From NCBI RefSeq assembly GCF_900102105.1, contig NZ_FNBB01000007.1:62001-126000 (forward strand): 64,000 nucleotides of DNA, written 5' to 3'. This DNA is from Agrobacterium pusense (lineage in GTDB: Bacteria > Pseudomonadota > Alphaproteobacteria > Rhizobiales > Rhizobiaceae). The notes below the pieces were generated by a model, which was not told the DNA's origin, ran no database searches, and saw only the letters and a program-made list of their open reading frames with translations. This document shows positions 19,902 to 31,115 of the stretch, one piece after another. The number at the start of each line of letters is the position of its first letter. The stretch's first letter is position 1. Made by a program: the position numbers and the translations under genes.

Positions 19902-20717
19902 TCACTTGCCCCGGTTGGGCGAAGAGATCGCGCGGTCGCTGTCCACTCCAATGAAATCGATGATTTCTAGCGCCTGCGGGCAATCCAGATATTCGCTGCG
20001 GTCGATCGCTGCCGCATTGCCGCGGATAGTGCCTTCCGCCTCGAAGATCTGCTTGAAGACGCGCCGGACCTTGTGGATATCTGCGCGCTCAATGCCGGCA
20101 CGCGTCATGCCAACGACATTAAGGCCGCCGAGAATGCCGGGATTGCCATTCAGCATGCCATAGGGAATGACATCGTAATTGACCGCGGACAGCCCGCCGA
20201 TGAAGGCCTGACGGCCAATGCGGGTGAACTGGTGAACAGCACAGCCGCCGCCCAGAATGGCGCGGTCCTCGATCGTCACATGGCCGGCCAGCATCACATT
20301 GTTGGACAGGATGATGTGGTCGCCAAGGCGGCAATCATGCGCCACATGTGAGTTGGCAAGGAACAGATTGTCGTTACCGACGATCGTCTTGCCGCTGCCA
20401 TCAGAGCTGCCGGCGTTCATGGTGACGCCTTCGCGCATGATGCAGCGCTCGCCAATTTCGAGCGTGGTTTCAGAACCGTCGTGGCGAACCGCCTGCGGCG
20501 TGCCGCCGATGACCGCCATGGGGTGGACGACCGATCCACGGCCGATGACCGTCAGGCCGGATACAACGGCATGATTGTGCAGCCGGACATCATCATGCAG
20601 CGTGACTTTCGCGCCGACGTAGCTCAGCGCACCGATGACGACGTTTTCACCGATCACCGCGCCATCTTCGATCACGGCGGTGGGGTGAATTCTGGCCGAG
20701 GCGGCAATCGTGCTCAT
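19902..20717 (-). CDS. lpxA: UDP-N-acetylglucosamine acyltransferase
   Basis: First enzyme of lipid A synthesis, adding a 3-hydroxyacyl chain from ACP to UDP-GlcNAc; 271 aa. It is a left-handed beta helix with hexapeptide repeats ([29 protein letters not shown]), the catalytic-His segment [14 protein letters not shown], and the helical C-terminal domain. It starts with a four-base overlap on the fabZ stop, so synthesis is likely coupled. Confidence 0.97.
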   Translation of the reverse strand: MSTIAASARIHPTAVIEDGAVIGENVVIGALSYVGAKVTLHDDVRLHNHAVVSGLTVIGRGSVVHPMAVIGGTPQAVRHDGSETTLEIGERCIMREGVTMNAGSSDGSGKTIVGNDNLFLANSHVAHDCRLGDHIILSNNVMLAGHVTIEDRAILGGGCAVHQFTRIGRQAFIGGLSAVNYDVIPYGMLNGNPGILGGLNVVGMTRAGIERADIHKVRRVFKQIFEAEGTIRGNAAAIDRSEYLDCPQALEIIDFIGVDSDRAISSPNRGK

Positions 20718-21181
20718 TGCTGGTCCTCGGGGATCATCATGGCGCCGACATCAGCCTCCGCCACCAGCGCACCATCCACCTTTGCCTCGCAATGGAATTT
20801 GAAGACATTGCCGCGCTGGCGCTGCTTGACGACGTGGATTTCCAGACGATCGCCGGGGATCACGGGTTTGCGGAAACGGGCGTTGTCGATTGTCATGAAG
20901 TAGACCAGATGGCCGCCCTCACCTTGACTGCGGGCGCATATTGCACCTGCCGTCTGGGCCATGGCTTCGACGATCAGAACACCCGGCATGATCGGCCGGT
21001 CCGGGAAGTGGCCGGTGAAATGCGGTTCGTTGACCGTCACGTTCTTGATGCCGGTCGCCGAATTGTTACCGTCAATATCGATGATCTTGTCGATCAGCAA
21101 GAATGGGTAACGATGCGGCAGAAGCTTCATGACTTCCAGAATGTCAGCCGCGCCGAGCGTCGTCTTCGTTTCTTCAGTCAT
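20714..21181 (-). CDS. fabZ: 3-hydroxyacyl-ACP dehydratase FabZ
   Basis: Hot-dog-fold dehydratase of fatty-acid elongation, 155 aa. The active-site His is in [20 protein letters not shown], preceded by [15 protein letters not shown] use the ATG at 21181, which has GGAGAG upstream and overlaps the lpxD stop by eight bases. A frame from 21208 adds nine unsupported residues. Its place among lpx genes reflects the shared 3-hydroxyacyl-ACP pool. Confidence 0.97.
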   Translation of the reverse strand: MTEETKTTLGAADILEVMKLLPHRYPFLLIDKIIDIDGNNSATGIKNVTVNEPHFTGHFPDRPIMPGVLIVEAMAQTAGAICARSQGEGGHLVYFMTIDNARFRKPVIPGDRLEIHVVKQRQRGNVFKFHCEAKVDGALVAEADVGAMMIPEDQQ

Positions 21182-22241
21182 TGTTTTTCTCTCCTGTTTT
21201 TTTATCACGCCCTTCAGCGCGTGCCAGAATTTCGGCCATGTCGCGCAGGAAATATTTCATCGGTCGCGCAGGCGTTCCGCCATAACGGGCGCCTGCCGGC
21301 ACGTCCGCCACGACACCGCTCATGGCAGCGATCTGCACGCCGTCGCCAATGTTGATATGGCCATTGATGCCTGCCGCACCACCAATCATCACACCGTCGC
21401 CGATACGGGTGCTGCCCGCAATGCCGACCTTGCTGACGATGCCGCAATGGCGGCCGATGCGAACGTTGTGGCCAATCTGGACCTGATTATCGATCTTGGT
21501 GCCTTCACCGATCACCGTGTCATCCATGGTGCCGCGATCGATCGTGGTGTTCGCGCCGATCTCGACATTGTCCTGGATAATGACACGGCCAATCTGGACG
21601 ATCTTCAGCATGCCGCGTGGACCGGGGGCATAACCGAAACCGTCTTGCCCGATGCGCGCACCATTGTGGATAATCACATTATTACCGATGAGCGCGGCAA
21701 GAACGCTTGCGCCGCCTGCAATGGTGCAATCGCGTCCGATCTGTACATCCTGCCCGATGATGACACCGGGCCCGATCCGCGTACCAGCACCGATATGGGC
21801 GCCGGCGCCGATCACTGCGAGCGCCTCGACAATGACGCCCGCTTCCAGCTTCGCGGAAGGATCGACATGCGCAGCATGAGAAATTTCGCTTTCCATCCGC
21901 GCGATCGGACCGGGACGCATCGCCGAGGGGTGCAGCAAGGCACCAACCTGGGCAAACAGCGTGTGTGGATTTTTCGATATCAGCGCGGGGATGTCGGACG
22001 GAAGCATGTCCACAAGGGCAGCGTCACAAATGACGGCGGCGGCTTCGCAGGTCTGCAGCTCATCGCGGTTCTTGCGCGAAAGGATATAGCAGAGCTGATC
22101 GGGTTTTGCCCGATAGACCGGAGAAACGGACCTGACAATCCGCTCTCCCGCCGCCTCATCAGACAGTTCCGCCCCAAAGCGGTCTGCGATGTCTTTCAAT
22201 CGCAGTCCCTCGTGGGGCGGAAAAAACGCGTTGTATTCCAT
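21174..22241 (-). CDS. lpxD: UDP-3-O-acylglucosamine N-acyltransferase
   Basis: Third lipid A step, N-acylating UDP-3-O-acyl-glucosamine; 355 aa. There is an N-terminal uridine-binding domain (about 1-100), then a long left-handed beta helix of hexapeptide repeats ([20 protein letters not shown]), with a catalytic-His type region in [20 protein letters not shown]. It follows bamA by 49 nt, the same order as in many proteobacteria. Confidence 0.97.
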   Translation of the reverse strand: MEYNAFFPPHEGLRLKDIADRFGAELSDEAAGERIVRSVSPVYRAKPDQLCYILSRKNRDELQTCEAAAVICDAALVDMLPSDIPALISKNPHTLFAQVGALLHPSAMRPGPIARMESEISHAAHVDPSAKLEAGVIVEALAVIGAGAHIGAGTRIGPGVIIGQDVQIGRDCTIAGGASVLAALIGNNVIIHNGARIGQDGFGYAPGPRGMLKIVQIGRVIIQDNVEIGANTTIDRGTMDDTVIGEGTKIDNQVQIGHNVRIGRHCGIVSKVGIAGSTRIGDGVMIGGAAGINGHINIGDGVQIAAMSGVVADVPAGARYGGTPARPMKYFLRDMAEILARAEGRDKKTGEKNND

Positions 22242-22290
22242 TAGCCGGAAACTCCAGAACGTTCAAAGTTGCAGTTCTGGACTGCCGATA

Positions 22291-24615
22291 TCAGAAAGTG
22301 TTGGACATGCCAAACCGGAAACGCTGTTCCTCGTCGTAGTCTTCCTTGGCGATCGGAACCGCGTAGTCTACACGGATCGGACCGAAGGGCGACGCCCACA
22401 TCACGCCAATACCGGCGGATGCGCGGATGGAATTGTCATCCTTGACGGTCTGAGACGTGGAAACCTTGTTACCATACATCGTGCCAGCATCGACGAAACC
22501 AGCAAGACGCAGACCGAAATCCTCGGGAACGCCAGGCATCGGAGCCGTGACTTCAGCAGACGCGGCAAAATAGGTCGTGCCGCCGATGGAGTCGGAACCG
22601 ATGCGCGGACCGATACCATCGTTCTTAAAGCCGCGAACCTGACGTCCGCCGAACTTGAACTGATCGAATACCAGCAGATTGTCGCCCGTCGGCATCACGT
22701 GACCGGCCTGACCGGTGAGCGAGCCGATGACGTCGTACTCATCCGACAGGGTGTAGTAGAAACGCGCCTTGGCATAGATCTTGTAATATTCGGAATCGCC
22801 ACCCAGACCGGCAAATTCGTTTGTCAAAGCAGCCTGCCAGCCTTCACGCGGCATGTTGCGGTCGTCGAGCGTATTGTAGTTCAGCGTGTTGGAGATGATG
22901 GACTGCGTCCAATCGCCACCGCGGATCAAATCCTGATAAGGTTCGGCGAGATTGTTGAGGTTAGTCCAGTCACCCTCACCGTCGTAGTTGATCTGCTTGT
23001 AGGTATACTTGAACGTCGTCGAGAGATCCTCGGTGATAGGCGCGGTCACGCGCAGCGAGAAGCCCTGCTCGTCGTAGTCGTAATAATCTTCGCTGCGGCT
23101 CTGGCTCTTGAACAGGTCGAAACCTGCAGCAAGGCGGTAGCCGAGGAAATAAGGCTCGGTAAAGGAGAGCGTGTAGCTACGCGCATCGTCTTCACCCGCA
23201 CCGGCAGCGAGACGGATATACTGACCGCGGCCGAGGAAGTTCTTTTCTTCGATGGAGGCTTCGAGCAGAACACCGTCGTTCTGCGAATAACCGGCGCCGA
23301 TACCGAATGAACCGGTCGACTGATCTTCAACGTCAACCACGATCACGACGCGGTCAGGCGCGCTGCCGCCGGCGGTCGAGATATTGACCTTCGAGAAGTA
23401 ACCCAGCGCTTCCAGACGACGCTTGGCAGCGGTGATAACCGTCTGGTTGAACGCATCGCCTTCGGAAATATCGAATTCGCGACGAATGACATAGTCACGC
23501 GTGCGGGTGTTGCCACGGATTTCGATACGCTCGACGTAAGCGCGCTCGCCCTGATCAACGATGTAGGTCACGCCAATGGTGTTGCCGGACATGTCGCGGT
23601 CGCCGCGCGGCGTTACACGGGCGAAAGGATAACCTTCACCGGCGACGCGCTTGGAAATCGCCTCCATGCTCTGCTGAACTTCCTTGGCGCTGTAGCTTGC
23701 GCCCTGGCGGGTCTCAACGAGGCCCTGAAGCTCCGAACCCTCAACACCCGGAACGGTCGATTCGACCGCGACGTTGCCGAAGTTGTAACGCTGACCTTCA
23801 TCGACCGTGATGGTGATGTTGTATTCGTTTTTGGACTCATCAAGCACAGCCTCGGAACCAACGACCCGGAAGTCGGCGTAACCGCGGTTGTAATAGAACT
23901 GGCGCAGCGCCTCTTCGTCGGCGCGCAGCTTGTCCTCGTTGTAGACGTCCTTACGCGTCAGGAATGACAGCATGTTGGACTTCTTGGTATTGATGACAGC
24001 AGCCAGACGACCATCGCTGTAGGATTTGTTGCCCACGAAGTCGATTCGGCCGATCTTGGTACGCTCACCTTCATTGATGACGAAAGCGATGTTCACGCGA
24101 CCCTGACCGACGGAAACCGTCTGGGTGGTAACTTCGACATCGCTGCGGCCGATAGCGGCATAGGCTTCCTTGATGCGGGCAATATCCGCCGTCACGATGG
24201 CCTGATTGAACGGGCCGAGCGACTGCGTCTGCACGATGCCGGCGAGCTTGTCGTCCTTGATCTTGCGGTTGCCGTTGAAGACCACCTGGTTAACGAGCTG
24301 GTTCTCGTTGACGGTCACGACAAGCGTGCTGCCCGAAACGCGCATGGAAACATTCGAGAAGTAACCGGTGGCGTAAAGACGCTTCACCGATTCATCGATG
24401 TCCGAATTGGAAAAGTTCTTGCCGGGCGCAATGGTGATGTTGGAACGAACCGAATCCGCACCCGATCTTTCGGCGCCGCGAACGTCGATTCTGCTGATGA
24501 CGGCTGCCTGTGCAACGCCAGCAGAGGCAAGCACACCAAGGCCCGCAACCGAAGAAACACCGGCAGACAGAGCAACCGCCGACACAGCGTTCAAAAATCT
24601 TGAACCAGCCTTCAT
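22291..24615 (-). CDS. bamA: outer membrane assembly factor BamA
   Basis: Central component of the BAM complex that inserts beta-barrel proteins into the outer membrane; 774 aa. A signal peptide (about 1-36, ending near AGVAQA) is followed by a row of POTRA domains (about 37-380; ISRIDVRGAERSG is the first). The 16-stranded barrel contains the conserved VRGF loop (GGRQVRGFKNDGIG), and the last residue is Phe, the usual C-terminal barrel signal. It lies between rseP and lpxD. Confidence 0.97.
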   Translation of the reverse strand: MKAGSRFLNAVSAVALSAGVSSVAGLGVLASAGVAQAAVISRIDVRGAERSGADSVRSNITIAPGKNFSNSDIDESVKRLYATGYFSNVSMRVSGSTLVVTVNENQLVNQVVFNGNRKIKDDKLAGIVQTQSLGPFNQAIVTADIARIKEAYAAIGRSDVEVTTQTVSVGQGRVNIAFVINEGERTKIGRIDFVGNKSYSDGRLAAVINTKKSNMLSFLTRKDVYNEDKLRADEEALRQFYYNRGYADFRVVGSEAVLDESKNEYNITITVDEGQRYNFGNVAVESTVPGVEGSELQGLVETRQGASYSAKEVQQSMEAISKRVAGEGYPFARVTPRGDRDMSGNTIGVTYIVDQGERAYVERIEIRGNTRTRDYVIRREFDISEGDAFNQTVITAAKRRLEALGYFSKVNISTAGGSAPDRVVIVVDVEDQSTGSFGIGAGYSQNDGVLLEASIEEKNFLGRGQYIRLAAGAGEDDARSYTLSFTEPYFLGYRLAAGFDLFKSQSRSEDYYDYDEQGFSLRVTAPITEDLSTTFKYTYKQINYDGEGDWTNLNNLAEPYQDLIRGGDWTQSIISNTLNYNTLDDRNMPREGWQAALTNEFAGLGGDSEYYKIYAKARFYYTLSDEYDVIGSLTGQAGHVMPTGDNLLVFDQFKFGGRQVRGFKNDGIGPRIGSDSIGGTTYFAASAEVTAPMPGVPEDFGLRLAGFVDAGTMYGNKVSTSQTVKDDNSIRASAGIGVMWASPFGPIRVDYAVPIAKEDYDEEQRFRFGMSNTF

Positions 24616-24814
24616 TTCAATTCTTACCTTTTTACGTTGTCCCTCAGCGGGCGGAACCCGACTCCGGCCATGTGCGTCGTTTTACCTGCTTTTCCCCTAC
24701 AAGCAAGCGCGAACGTTAAATTCTGTTTACTTCGTGCTCCAGAGTGGCTCATTCGCCACTTTGGCATAAAAACAAGGTAAACAACCGACTAACAAAACCG
24801 TTAAAACACAATCC

Positions 24815-25948
24815 TCAGCCAATCAAGCTGCTGATATCATTCCATGTTGCAAAAACCATAAGACCCAAAATCATCGCCATGCCGATGCGGAAGGCAACCT
24901 CCTGCGCGCCCGCTCCCAGCGGCCTGCCGCGGATGGCCTCGATGGCGTAGAACACGAGATGTCCGCCGTCCAGAACCGGGACGGGCATCAGATTGAGGAG
25001 CCCGATCGATACCGACAAAACGGCTGCAAGTTGAATCACGGCGGAAATGCCAAGCGTCGCCATCTGGCCGGAAGCCTGCGCGACCCGCACCGGGCCGCCG
25101 AGCTGATCTGCATTCATGCGGCCGGTAACGAGATTGCCGATATAATTGAATGTACCGGTGATGACGTGGCCTGTCTCGCGCACACCTTCCAGAAGCGCCT
25201 GCGACGGTGAATATTCGATGTGACGGAAATTACCGCTGGTCTGGTCGGTGACAATGCCGATAATACCCATTTCCAACTTGTTGCCGAACTGGTCGGTGGT
25301 TTCTGTCCGGGTCGGCACCATCGGCAGCTTGAGCTCCTCGCCTGCCCGCTCGACGGTGACCGTGATAGGCGTGCCGGGCCGGATGCCGACATAACGGCGG
25401 ACATCTTCGAAGGTCACCACTTTTTCGCCATCAATCGCCACCAGACGGTCGCCGGGGCGTACGCCCGCAGCGGCGGCCGCACTGTTTTCACGCACCTCTG
25501 CAACAACGGGATCGGCGATCATCCGGCCGTAAATGCCGAAGAGTACTGCGAAGATGAGAATCGCGAGGATGAAGTTTGCGATCGGGCCCGCAGCGACGGT
25601 CGCCGCCCTTTTCCACAGTTTTGCACCGGAAAGCGTCTGCGCCCTCTCCTCCAGCGTCATATGGGACAGGCCCGAGCTGTCCGGCTTGCTCGCTGCGTCT
25701 TCATCGCCGAAGAATTTCACGTAGCCGCCCAGTGGTATGGCTGAGATCTTCCATCTCGTCCCGCGCTTGTCGGTGAAACCGAGCAGCTCGGGGCCGAAGC
25801 CGACGGAGAATGCCGTGGAACGGATGCCGCACCAGCGACCGACGAGATAATGCCCCATCTCGTGGACAAAAACGAGAAGGGAAAGCACCAGGATGAAGGG
25901 CACGATATAGCCGGTCAAAAAGCCGGTCGCCGCCATTACTGTGTTCAT
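24815..25948 (-). CDS. rseP: RseP/MmpA-type site-2 zinc metalloprotease
   Basis: Intramembrane protease of the M50 family, 377 aa. The zinc motif HEMGH is at residues 29-33 in the first membrane helix. A periplasmic PDZ domain follows (about 130-215; AAAAGVRPGDRLVAIDGEKV), and the second metal motif is NLMPVPVLDGGHL in the C-terminal helix pair. I start it at the ATG at 25948; a reading from 26026 would overlap cdsA and add a non-hydrophobic tail. In Caulobacter the orthologue MmpA degrades PodJ. Its targets here are unknown. Confidence 0.94.
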   Translation of the reverse strand: MNTVMAATGFLTGYIVPFILVLSLLVFVHEMGHYLVGRWCGIRSTAFSVGFGPELLGFTDKRGTRWKISAIPLGGYVKFFGDEDAASKPDSSGLSHMTLEERAQTLSGAKLWKRAATVAAGPIANFILAILIFAVLFGIYGRMIADPVVAEVRENSAAAAAGVRPGDRLVAIDGEKVVTFEDVRRYVGIRPGTPITVTVERAGEELKLPMVPTRTETTDQFGNKLEMGIIGIVTDQTSGNFRHIEYSPSQALLEGVRETGHVITGTFNYIGNLVTGRMNADQLGGPVRVAQASGQMATLGISAVIQLAAVLSVSIGLLNLMPVPVLDGGHLVFYAIEAIRGRPLGAGAQEVAFRIGMAMILGLMVFATWNDISSLIG

Positions 25949-25985
25949 GACAATCTGCCCTTCATGTCGTGACCTTTCGTGCCGC

Positions 25986-26819
25986 TTAGAAACCCGGCAG
26001 CAGACCGCCGCCCGACCCGGGCACATCGCCGGTTGCCGCCGCGTGCACGAAAGCTATGAGGAATACCGTAAAGCAGGCGAAAACAAGACCGTCAACACGG
26101 TCCATGAAGCCGCCATGGCCAGGAATGAGATGGCTTGAATCCTTGACCTGGAAACGCCGTTTCACGAAGGATTCGAAGAGATCGCCGATCTGGCTGAACA
26201 CGGAAAGAAGGAGTGCAAGCCCCAGCACCAGAAAGCTGATGCGTCCGTGATAGGCCATGGAGACTGCCGCGCCGCCGATCACGGCCGCCGCCGCCCCGCC
26301 AATCGCGCCGGACCACGTCTTGCCGGGCGAAATAGAAGGCGCCAGCTTCGGCCCGCCGATGGCGCGACCGACAAAATAGGCAAGAATATCCGTTGACCAG
26401 ACAACGGCGAAAATGAACAGGATGGATACAAAGCCCGTCAGTTCGTCACCGCGGATGGCCGCCAGTGATATACCGCTGAGACCCGCATAAAAAATGCCGC
26501 CCACCAGCCACCAGTTTTTGCCGCGCAATACCGGAAACAGCGCCGCTGTCAGCGTGAAGCCTGACAAAAGCGGCAGGTCGAGCGAGGATTCGCCGAAAAT
26601 CGTGTTGCCGGCAATGACGGCGACGGAAAACCAACCCCAGGCGTTGCCGGTCGGATTGCTTTCCGACATCCGGGTAATCGTCGACCACTCATAATAGATG
26701 AGAATCGCCAGAAGGCCCGCAACGATGCGGAACAGAATGCCGCCATACCAGGTTGCGGCCAGAATGACCGCGGCCATGACGATCGCGGAAACAATCCGCA
26801 GTCTGAGTTCTCGGCTCAT
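25986..26819 (-). CDS. cdsA: phosphatidate cytidylyltransferase
   Basis: Makes CDP-diacylglycerol from phosphatidic acid and CTP in the inner membrane, the branch point of phospholipid synthesis. It has 277 aa and multiple transmembrane helices. The family signature is in FVGRAIGGPKLAPSISPGKT and SQIGDLFESFVKRRFQVKD, with HLIPGHGGFMDRVDGL near the C terminus. Its start overlaps the uppS stop by one base (TGATG). It is followed by rseP after 37 nt. Confidence 0.97.
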   Translation of the reverse strand: MSRELRLRIVSAIVMAAVILAATWYGGILFRIVAGLLAILIYYEWSTITRMSESNPTGNAWGWFSVAVIAGNTIFGESSLDLPLLSGFTLTAALFPVLRGKNWWLVGGIFYAGLSGISLAAIRGDELTGFVSILFIFAVVWSTDILAYFVGRAIGGPKLAPSISPGKTWSGAIGGAAAAVIGGAAVSMAYHGRISFLVLGLALLLSVFSQIGDLFESFVKRRFQVKDSSHLIPGHGGFMDRVDGLVFACFTVFLIAFVHAAATGDVPGSGGGLLPGF

Positions 26820-27562
26820 CAGGCGCCTGCCACGGCAACCTGCTCGGTGAGTGCACCGAAGCGGCGGTCACGCGTTGCATATTGCTCGATTGCGGAGAAG
26901 AAGAGCTGCCGGTCGAAGTCCGGCCAATATTCCGGAATGAACAGGAACTCGGAATAGGCCGCCTGCCAGAGCAGGAAGTTCGACAGGCGTTCCTCGCCGC
27001 TGGTGCGGATGATCAGGTCAGGATCAGGAATGCCCGAGGTGTCGAGCCGGGCCGAAATCATCTCGGGGGTGATGGAAGCGGCGTCTAGCCTGCCTGCGGC
27101 AACATCAAGGGCGATTGACGCCGTCGCGCGAGCGATCTCGTCACGGCTGCCGTAGTTGAAGGCGATCACCAGCGTCAGCTTGGTGTTGTCGGCCGTCATC
27201 TGCTCAGCCTCTTCCAGAAGCGAGCGAATATCGTTCTTCAGCCCCTGCCGGTCACCGATGATCCGCACGCGGACGTTCTCGCGGTGCAGTTCGGCAAGGT
27301 CGCGGCGGATGAAAGCCTTCAAAAGCCCCATCAGGTCGCTTACCTCGGATTCGGGCCTGCGCCAGTTTTCCGACGAGAAGGCGAAGAGGGTGAGATAGCG
27401 TATGCCGCAGTCACCGGCCGCGCGCACGGTCTCGCGCACGGCCTCCACACCGCGGCGATGCCCCATCACGCGCGGGAGGCCGCGCTGCTTTGCCCAGCGG
27501 CCGTTGCCATCCATGATGATGGCGACGTGCTCGGGTATGGAGGAACGTGTCGTCGTCGGCAT
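26819..27562 (-). CDS. uppS: undecaprenyl diphosphate synthase
   Basis: Cis-prenyltransferase making the C55 lipid carrier for peptidoglycan and LPS O-units; 247 aa. The catalytic Asp18 is in [11 protein letters not shown], with [20 protein letters not shown] and [13 protein letters not shown] following. The C-terminal substrate signature is [20 protein letters not shown]. It is 62 nt downstream of frr. Confidence 0.97.
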   Translation of the reverse strand: MPTTTRSSIPEHVAIIMDGNGRWAKQRGLPRVMGHRRGVEAVRETVRAAGDCGIRYLTLFAFSSENWRRPESEVSDLMGLLKAFIRRDLAELHRENVRVRIIGDRQGLKNDIRSLLEEAEQMTADNTKLTLVIAFNYGSRDEIARATASIALDVAAGRLDAASITPEMISARLDTSGIPDPDLIIRTSGEERLSNFLLWQAAYSEFLFIPEYWPDFDRQLFFSAIEQYATRDRRFGALTEQVAVAGA

Positions 27563-27624
27563 ATCGATCCAGTAACAGGGCAGCGCGGAATTAAACGGAA
27601 AAGACAGGTCTATCGCAGGCGATA

Positions 27625-28182
27625 TCAGACCTGCATGATTTCCTTTTCCTTCTCGGCAAGCAAGCGGTCAATTTCCGAAATCGTGTCGTCGGTCATTTTC
27701 TGCACCTTTTCCGACTGGCCACGGCTTTCGTCCTGACCGATGTCGCCATCCTTTTCGGCTTTTTTCAGACCGTCCATGCCATCACGACGGACATGGCGAA
27801 TCGCCACCTTGGATTTTTCGGCATAGTCATGGGCGACCTTGACGAGCGACTTGCGGCGCTCTTCATTGAGTTCAGGCAACGGAATTCTGAGGTTCTGGCC
27901 GTCAACGATCGGGTTGAGGCCGAGGTTGGATTCGCGGATGGCGCGGTCGACAGCGTTGACCATCGACTTGTCCCAGATGTTGACGCCGAGCATGCGCGGC
28001 TCGGGAACGGTGATGTTGGCCACCTGGTTGAGCGGCACACGCGAACCGTAGGCGTCGACGGTCACTGGGTCCAGAATGTTGGCCGACGCGCGGCCGGTGC
28101 GCAGCGACGCGATATCGCTCTTGAACGCATTGATGGCGCCATCCATACGGCGCTTGATATCGTTGAGGTCAACACCACTCAT
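27625..28182 (-). CDS. frr: ribosome recycling factor
   Basis: Releases ribosomes from mRNA after termination, together with EF-G; 185 aa, the standard size. Recognisable segments are [36 protein letters not shown] and [11 protein letters not shown]. It lies 61 nt after pyrH within the rpsB-tsf-pyrH-frr block conserved across proteobacteria. Confidence 0.98.
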   Translation of the reverse strand: MSGVDLNDIKRRMDGAINAFKSDIASLRTGRASANILDPVTVDAYGSRVPLNQVANITVPEPRMLGVNIWDKSMVNAVDRAIRESNLGLNPIVDGQNLRIPLPELNEERRKSLVKVAHDYAEKSKVAIRHVRRDGMDGLKKAEKDGDIGQDESRGQSEKVQKMTDDTISEIDRLLAEKEKEIMQV

Positions 28183-28243
28183 CTTGATACTCCATCTTGT
28201 CGGCCAGCGGCCGTATTCGCCCCAGGGGCGGCATCGTTTTGGA

Positions 28244-28966
28244 TTATTTGTCGTGCACGATGGTCTTGCGGCCGCCGCCGGTCAATATCTGTGCAAAACC
28301 ACCCTTCTCATGGATCGAGAAAACAATGATCGGGATGTGGTTTTCGCGGGCAAGGGCGACAGCGGCGATATCCATGACCGCGAGCCCCTTGCCGAGCACT
28401 TCGCTATGGGTCAGCTCGTCAAAGCGGGTTGCCGTCGGGTCCTTCTTTGGGTCAGCGGAATAGATGCCGTCCACCTGGGTTCCCTTGAAGATCGCCTCTG
28501 CGCCCATTTCGGCGGCGCGCAGTGCAGCAGCGGAATCGGTGGTAAAGAACGGGTTGCCCGTACCGCCGGCGAAAATCACCACGCGGCCCTGGGCCAGATG
28601 ATGAAGGGCGGCACGCTGGGAGAAGCTCTCACAGATCTCGGGCATGGCGATTGCCGAAAGAACGACAGTGTCGATGCTGAGCTTGCGGAGCGAGGTGGCA
28701 AGGGCCAGCGCGTTGATGACGGTTGCCAGCATGCCCATATGGTCGCCGGTGACGCGGTCGCCGCCCTTGGATGCCACGGCCACGCCGCGAAAGATATTGC
28801 CGCCGCCGACGACAACGCCGACTTCAACGCCCATCGCCCTTGCCTCGGCGATATCGGAGGCAATGCGGTCGGCCACCGCCACATCGATACCGAAACCCTG
28901 ATCACCCATGAGGGCTTCGCCGGAAGCCTTGAGAAGAACGCGTTTGTAGATCGGCTTGGAAGACAT
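28244..28966 (-). CDS. pyrH: uridylate kinase
   Basis: Hexameric UMP kinase of pyrimidine biosynthesis, 240 aa. It is of the amino-acid-kinase fold, with [13 protein letters not shown] at the N terminus, [25 protein letters not shown], and [20 protein letters not shown]. Two adjacent ATG codons could start it (28969 and 28966). The second has better spacing (five bases) from AGGAG, so I use it. Confidence 0.97.
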   Translation of the reverse strand: MSSKPIYKRVLLKASGEALMGDQGFGIDVAVADRIASDIAEARAMGVEVGVVVGGGNIFRGVAVASKGGDRVTGDHMGMLATVINALALATSLRKLSIDTVVLSAIAMPEICESFSQRAALHHLAQGRVVIFAGGTGNPFFTTDSAAALRAAEMGAEAIFKGTQVDGIYSADPKKDPTATRFDELTHSEVLGKGLAVMDIAAVALARENHIPIIVFSIHEKGGFAQILTGGGRKTIVHDK

Positions 28967-29006
28967 CATGACTCCTCGGAAATGTAACCGAAACGCGGAT
29001 ACACGA

Positions 29007-29034
29007 AGGGCACCGCGTTGTCACGCGATGCCCT
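29007..29034. terminator. hairpin between tsf and pyrH
   Basis: GGGCA..CGCG pairs with CGCG..TGCCC around a short loop. There is no clear U-tract on the minus strand, so it may be a weak terminator, a processing site or a transcript-stabilising hairpin. Confidence 0.45.
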
Positions 29035-29063
29035 CCCGTTTTCCCAAGATTGGGTAAATATAA

Positions 29064-29990
29064 TCAGCCCTTGGCGACGGCTGCGACTTCAGCTGCGAAA
29101 TCGCTTTCTTCCTTTTCGACGCCTTCGCCGAGCAGCAGGCGAACCATGCCGGTAACTTCGATGGAAGCGCCAGCTTCCTTCTCGGCTTCCTTGACGGCAG
29201 CGCCGACGGTCAGGTCGGGGTTGATGACGAAAGCCTGCGACAGAAGGGCGACTTCTTCGAAGAACTTGCGCATGCGGCCATCAACCATCTTTTCGATGAT
29301 GGCTTCCGGCTTGCCGGATTCGCGGGCCTGTTCGATAAAGACGTTGCGCTCGCGCTCAGCAACGGCAGCGTCGACTTCTTCAGCACGGATGGCGAGCGGG
29401 TTGGTTGCAGCGATGTGCATGGCAACCTGGCGGCCGATGGAGTTGAGAACTGCCTTGTCGCCTTCCGACTTCAGCGCAACGAGAACGCCGAGCTTGCCGA
29501 TGCCGTCGCCGGCAGCGTTGTGGATGTAGGTCGCGACAACGCCGTGCGGCACTTCCAGCGCAGCGGAACGACGCAGCGTCATGTTCTCGCCGATCGTTGC
29601 GATCGCGTCCTTGATGCTGTCGGAAACGGACTTGCCGGTTGCCGGATAGGTGGCAGCGGAAACAGCGTCAACGGTGCCATCGGTGGAGAGAGCAACCTGG
29701 GCGATGCCGCGGATGAGATCCTGGAAAGCGTCGTTACGGGCAACGAAGTCGGTTTCCGAGTTCAGCTCGACAACGACAGCCTTGTGACCCATGGTGGCAA
29801 CGCCGACCAGACCTTCGGCAGCCGTGCGGCCGGACTTCTTGTCGGCCTTCGCGATGCCCTTGGCGCGCAGCCAGTCGATCGCCGCTTCCATGTCGCCATT
29901 GGTTTCAGCAAGAGCCTTCTTGCAGTCCATCATGCCTGCGCCAGACTTTTCGCGCAGTTCCTTCACCATTGCGGCTGTGATTTCGGTCAT
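29064..29990 (-). CDS. tsf: elongation factor Ts
   Basis: Guanine-nucleotide exchange factor for EF-Tu, 308 aa. The N-terminal UBA-like module has the signature [19 protein letters not shown], and the [10 protein letters not shown] segment that contacts EF-Tu is present. I use the ATG at 29990, with GAGG eight bases upstream; an open frame from 30101 adds 37 residues without family character. It is separated from rpsB by 357 nt, longer than in many bacteria, and that gap contains an inverted repeat. Confidence 0.97.
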   Translation of the reverse strand: MTEITAAMVKELREKSGAGMMDCKKALAETNGDMEAAIDWLRAKGIAKADKKSGRTAAEGLVGVATMGHKAVVVELNSETDFVARNDAFQDLIRGIAQVALSTDGTVDAVSAATYPATGKSVSDSIKDAIATIGENMTLRRSAALEVPHGVVATYIHNAAGDGIGKLGVLVALKSEGDKAVLNSIGRQVAMHIAATNPLAIRAEEVDAAVAERERNVFIEQARESGKPEAIIEKMVDGRMRKFFEEVALLSQAFVINPDLTVGAAVKEAEKEAGASIEVTGMVRLLLGEGVEKEESDFAAEVAAVAKG

Positions 29991-30347
29991 TGTGTGCCTC
30001 TTATCGGTTCGATCGGTCAGCCGGCGGAATTTGCCGTGCCGAAGTTCTGGGTGATGACTGTACCCGGCCGCACACCCTTTGAAACCCTGAGGTTCCGACA
30101 AGGGGCATGCGCATTCCCAAGTGCTGCGGCGTCGCCAAACATCGAAATGATGGGTGCCGCTCTAGTGTGACAGCGTTATGAAGACTGCCTGCCGTTCCAA
30201 CCACCTCGGACGCCTGTGGTTTCCAGAAACCGTGGCGGAGCGGTTAGAAACGAACAAGGCCGTCAACCCATTGAAGGTCTTTGACGGCCTTGTCATATCC
30301 TGGTCGAGGAGACGGCGATACGGGATCGCCGCCAGACAGGGCCTATA
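29991..30347. other. long rpsB-tsf intergenic stretch with an inverted repeat
   Basis: No gene is visible. AAGGCCGTCAA (30256-30266) and TTGACGGCCTT (30281-30291) form an exact 11-bp inverted repeat with a 14-base loop. It lies 56 nt after the rpsB stop on the minus strand. There is no good U-tract, so partial termination, attenuation or mRNA processing between rpsB and tsf are all possible. The remaining part probably carries a tsf promoter. Confidence 0.55.
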
Positions 30348-31115
30348 TCAGGCGCCAGCCTCGTCTTCGAGAGCGGGCTCGATCGGAGCTTCTTCAGAAG
30401 CGCCGATGTCGCGGCCGGAAGCGCCCTGCTGACGGGCAATACCGTCGATGGCAGCGCGTGCGATCAGGTCGCAGTAAAGCGAGATGGCGCGCGACGCGTC
30501 GTCGTTACCCGGGATCGGGTAGTCGATGTGATCCGGATCGCAGTTGCTGTCGATGATCGCAACGACCGGAATGCCAAGACGCTTGGCTTCTTCGATCGCG
30601 ATCTTTTCCTTGTTGGTGTCGATGATGAACATCAGGTCCGGAACGCCGCCCATATCGCGGATACCGCCGAGAGCCTTTTCAAGCTTTTCGCGTTCGCGCT
30701 CAAGGTTCAGACGTTCCTTCTTGGAGTAGCCGGAGCCTTCCGAGTTCAGGATCTCGTCAACCTTGCGCAGGCGCTGGATCGAGTTCGAGATGGTCTTCCA
30801 GTTGGTCATCATGCCGCCGAGCCAGCGGGAGTTGACGTAGTACTGGGCCGAACGCTTTGCGCTGTCGGCGATGATTTCGGACGCCTGGCGCTTGGTGCCA
30901 ACGAACAGAACGCGGCCGCCACGGGCAACGGTGTCGGACACGACCTGAAGGGCGCGCGACAGCATCGGAACGGTCTGAGCCAGGTCGATGATGTGGATGT
31001 TGTTACGGTCGCCGAAGATGTACGGCTTCATCTTCGGGTTCCAGCGGTGCGTCTGGTGGCCGAAGTGAACACCAGCTTCCAGAAGCTGGCGCATAGAAAA
31101 ATCGGGCAATGCCAT
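30348..31115 (-). CDS. rpsB: 30S ribosomal protein S2
   Basis: Ribosomal protein S2, 255 aa. The N-terminal signature ([20 protein letters not shown]) and the later [13 protein letters not shown] and [20 protein letters not shown] are present. The C-terminal tail is extended and acidic ([16 protein letters not shown]), as in other alphaproteobacteria. It heads the translation/envelope cluster, with its promoter presumably in 31116-31307. Confidence 0.98.
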   Translation of the reverse strand: MALPDFSMRQLLEAGVHFGHQTHRWNPKMKPYIFGDRNNIHIIDLAQTVPMLSRALQVVSDTVARGGRVLFVGTKRQASEIIADSAKRSAQYYVNSRWLGGMMTNWKTISNSIQRLRKVDEILNSEGSGYSKKERLNLEREREKLEKALGGIRDMGGVPDLMFIIDTNKEKIAIEEAKRLGIPVVAIIDSNCDPDHIDYPIPGNDDASRAISLYCDLIARAAIDGIARQQGASGRDIGASEEAPIEPALEDEAGA

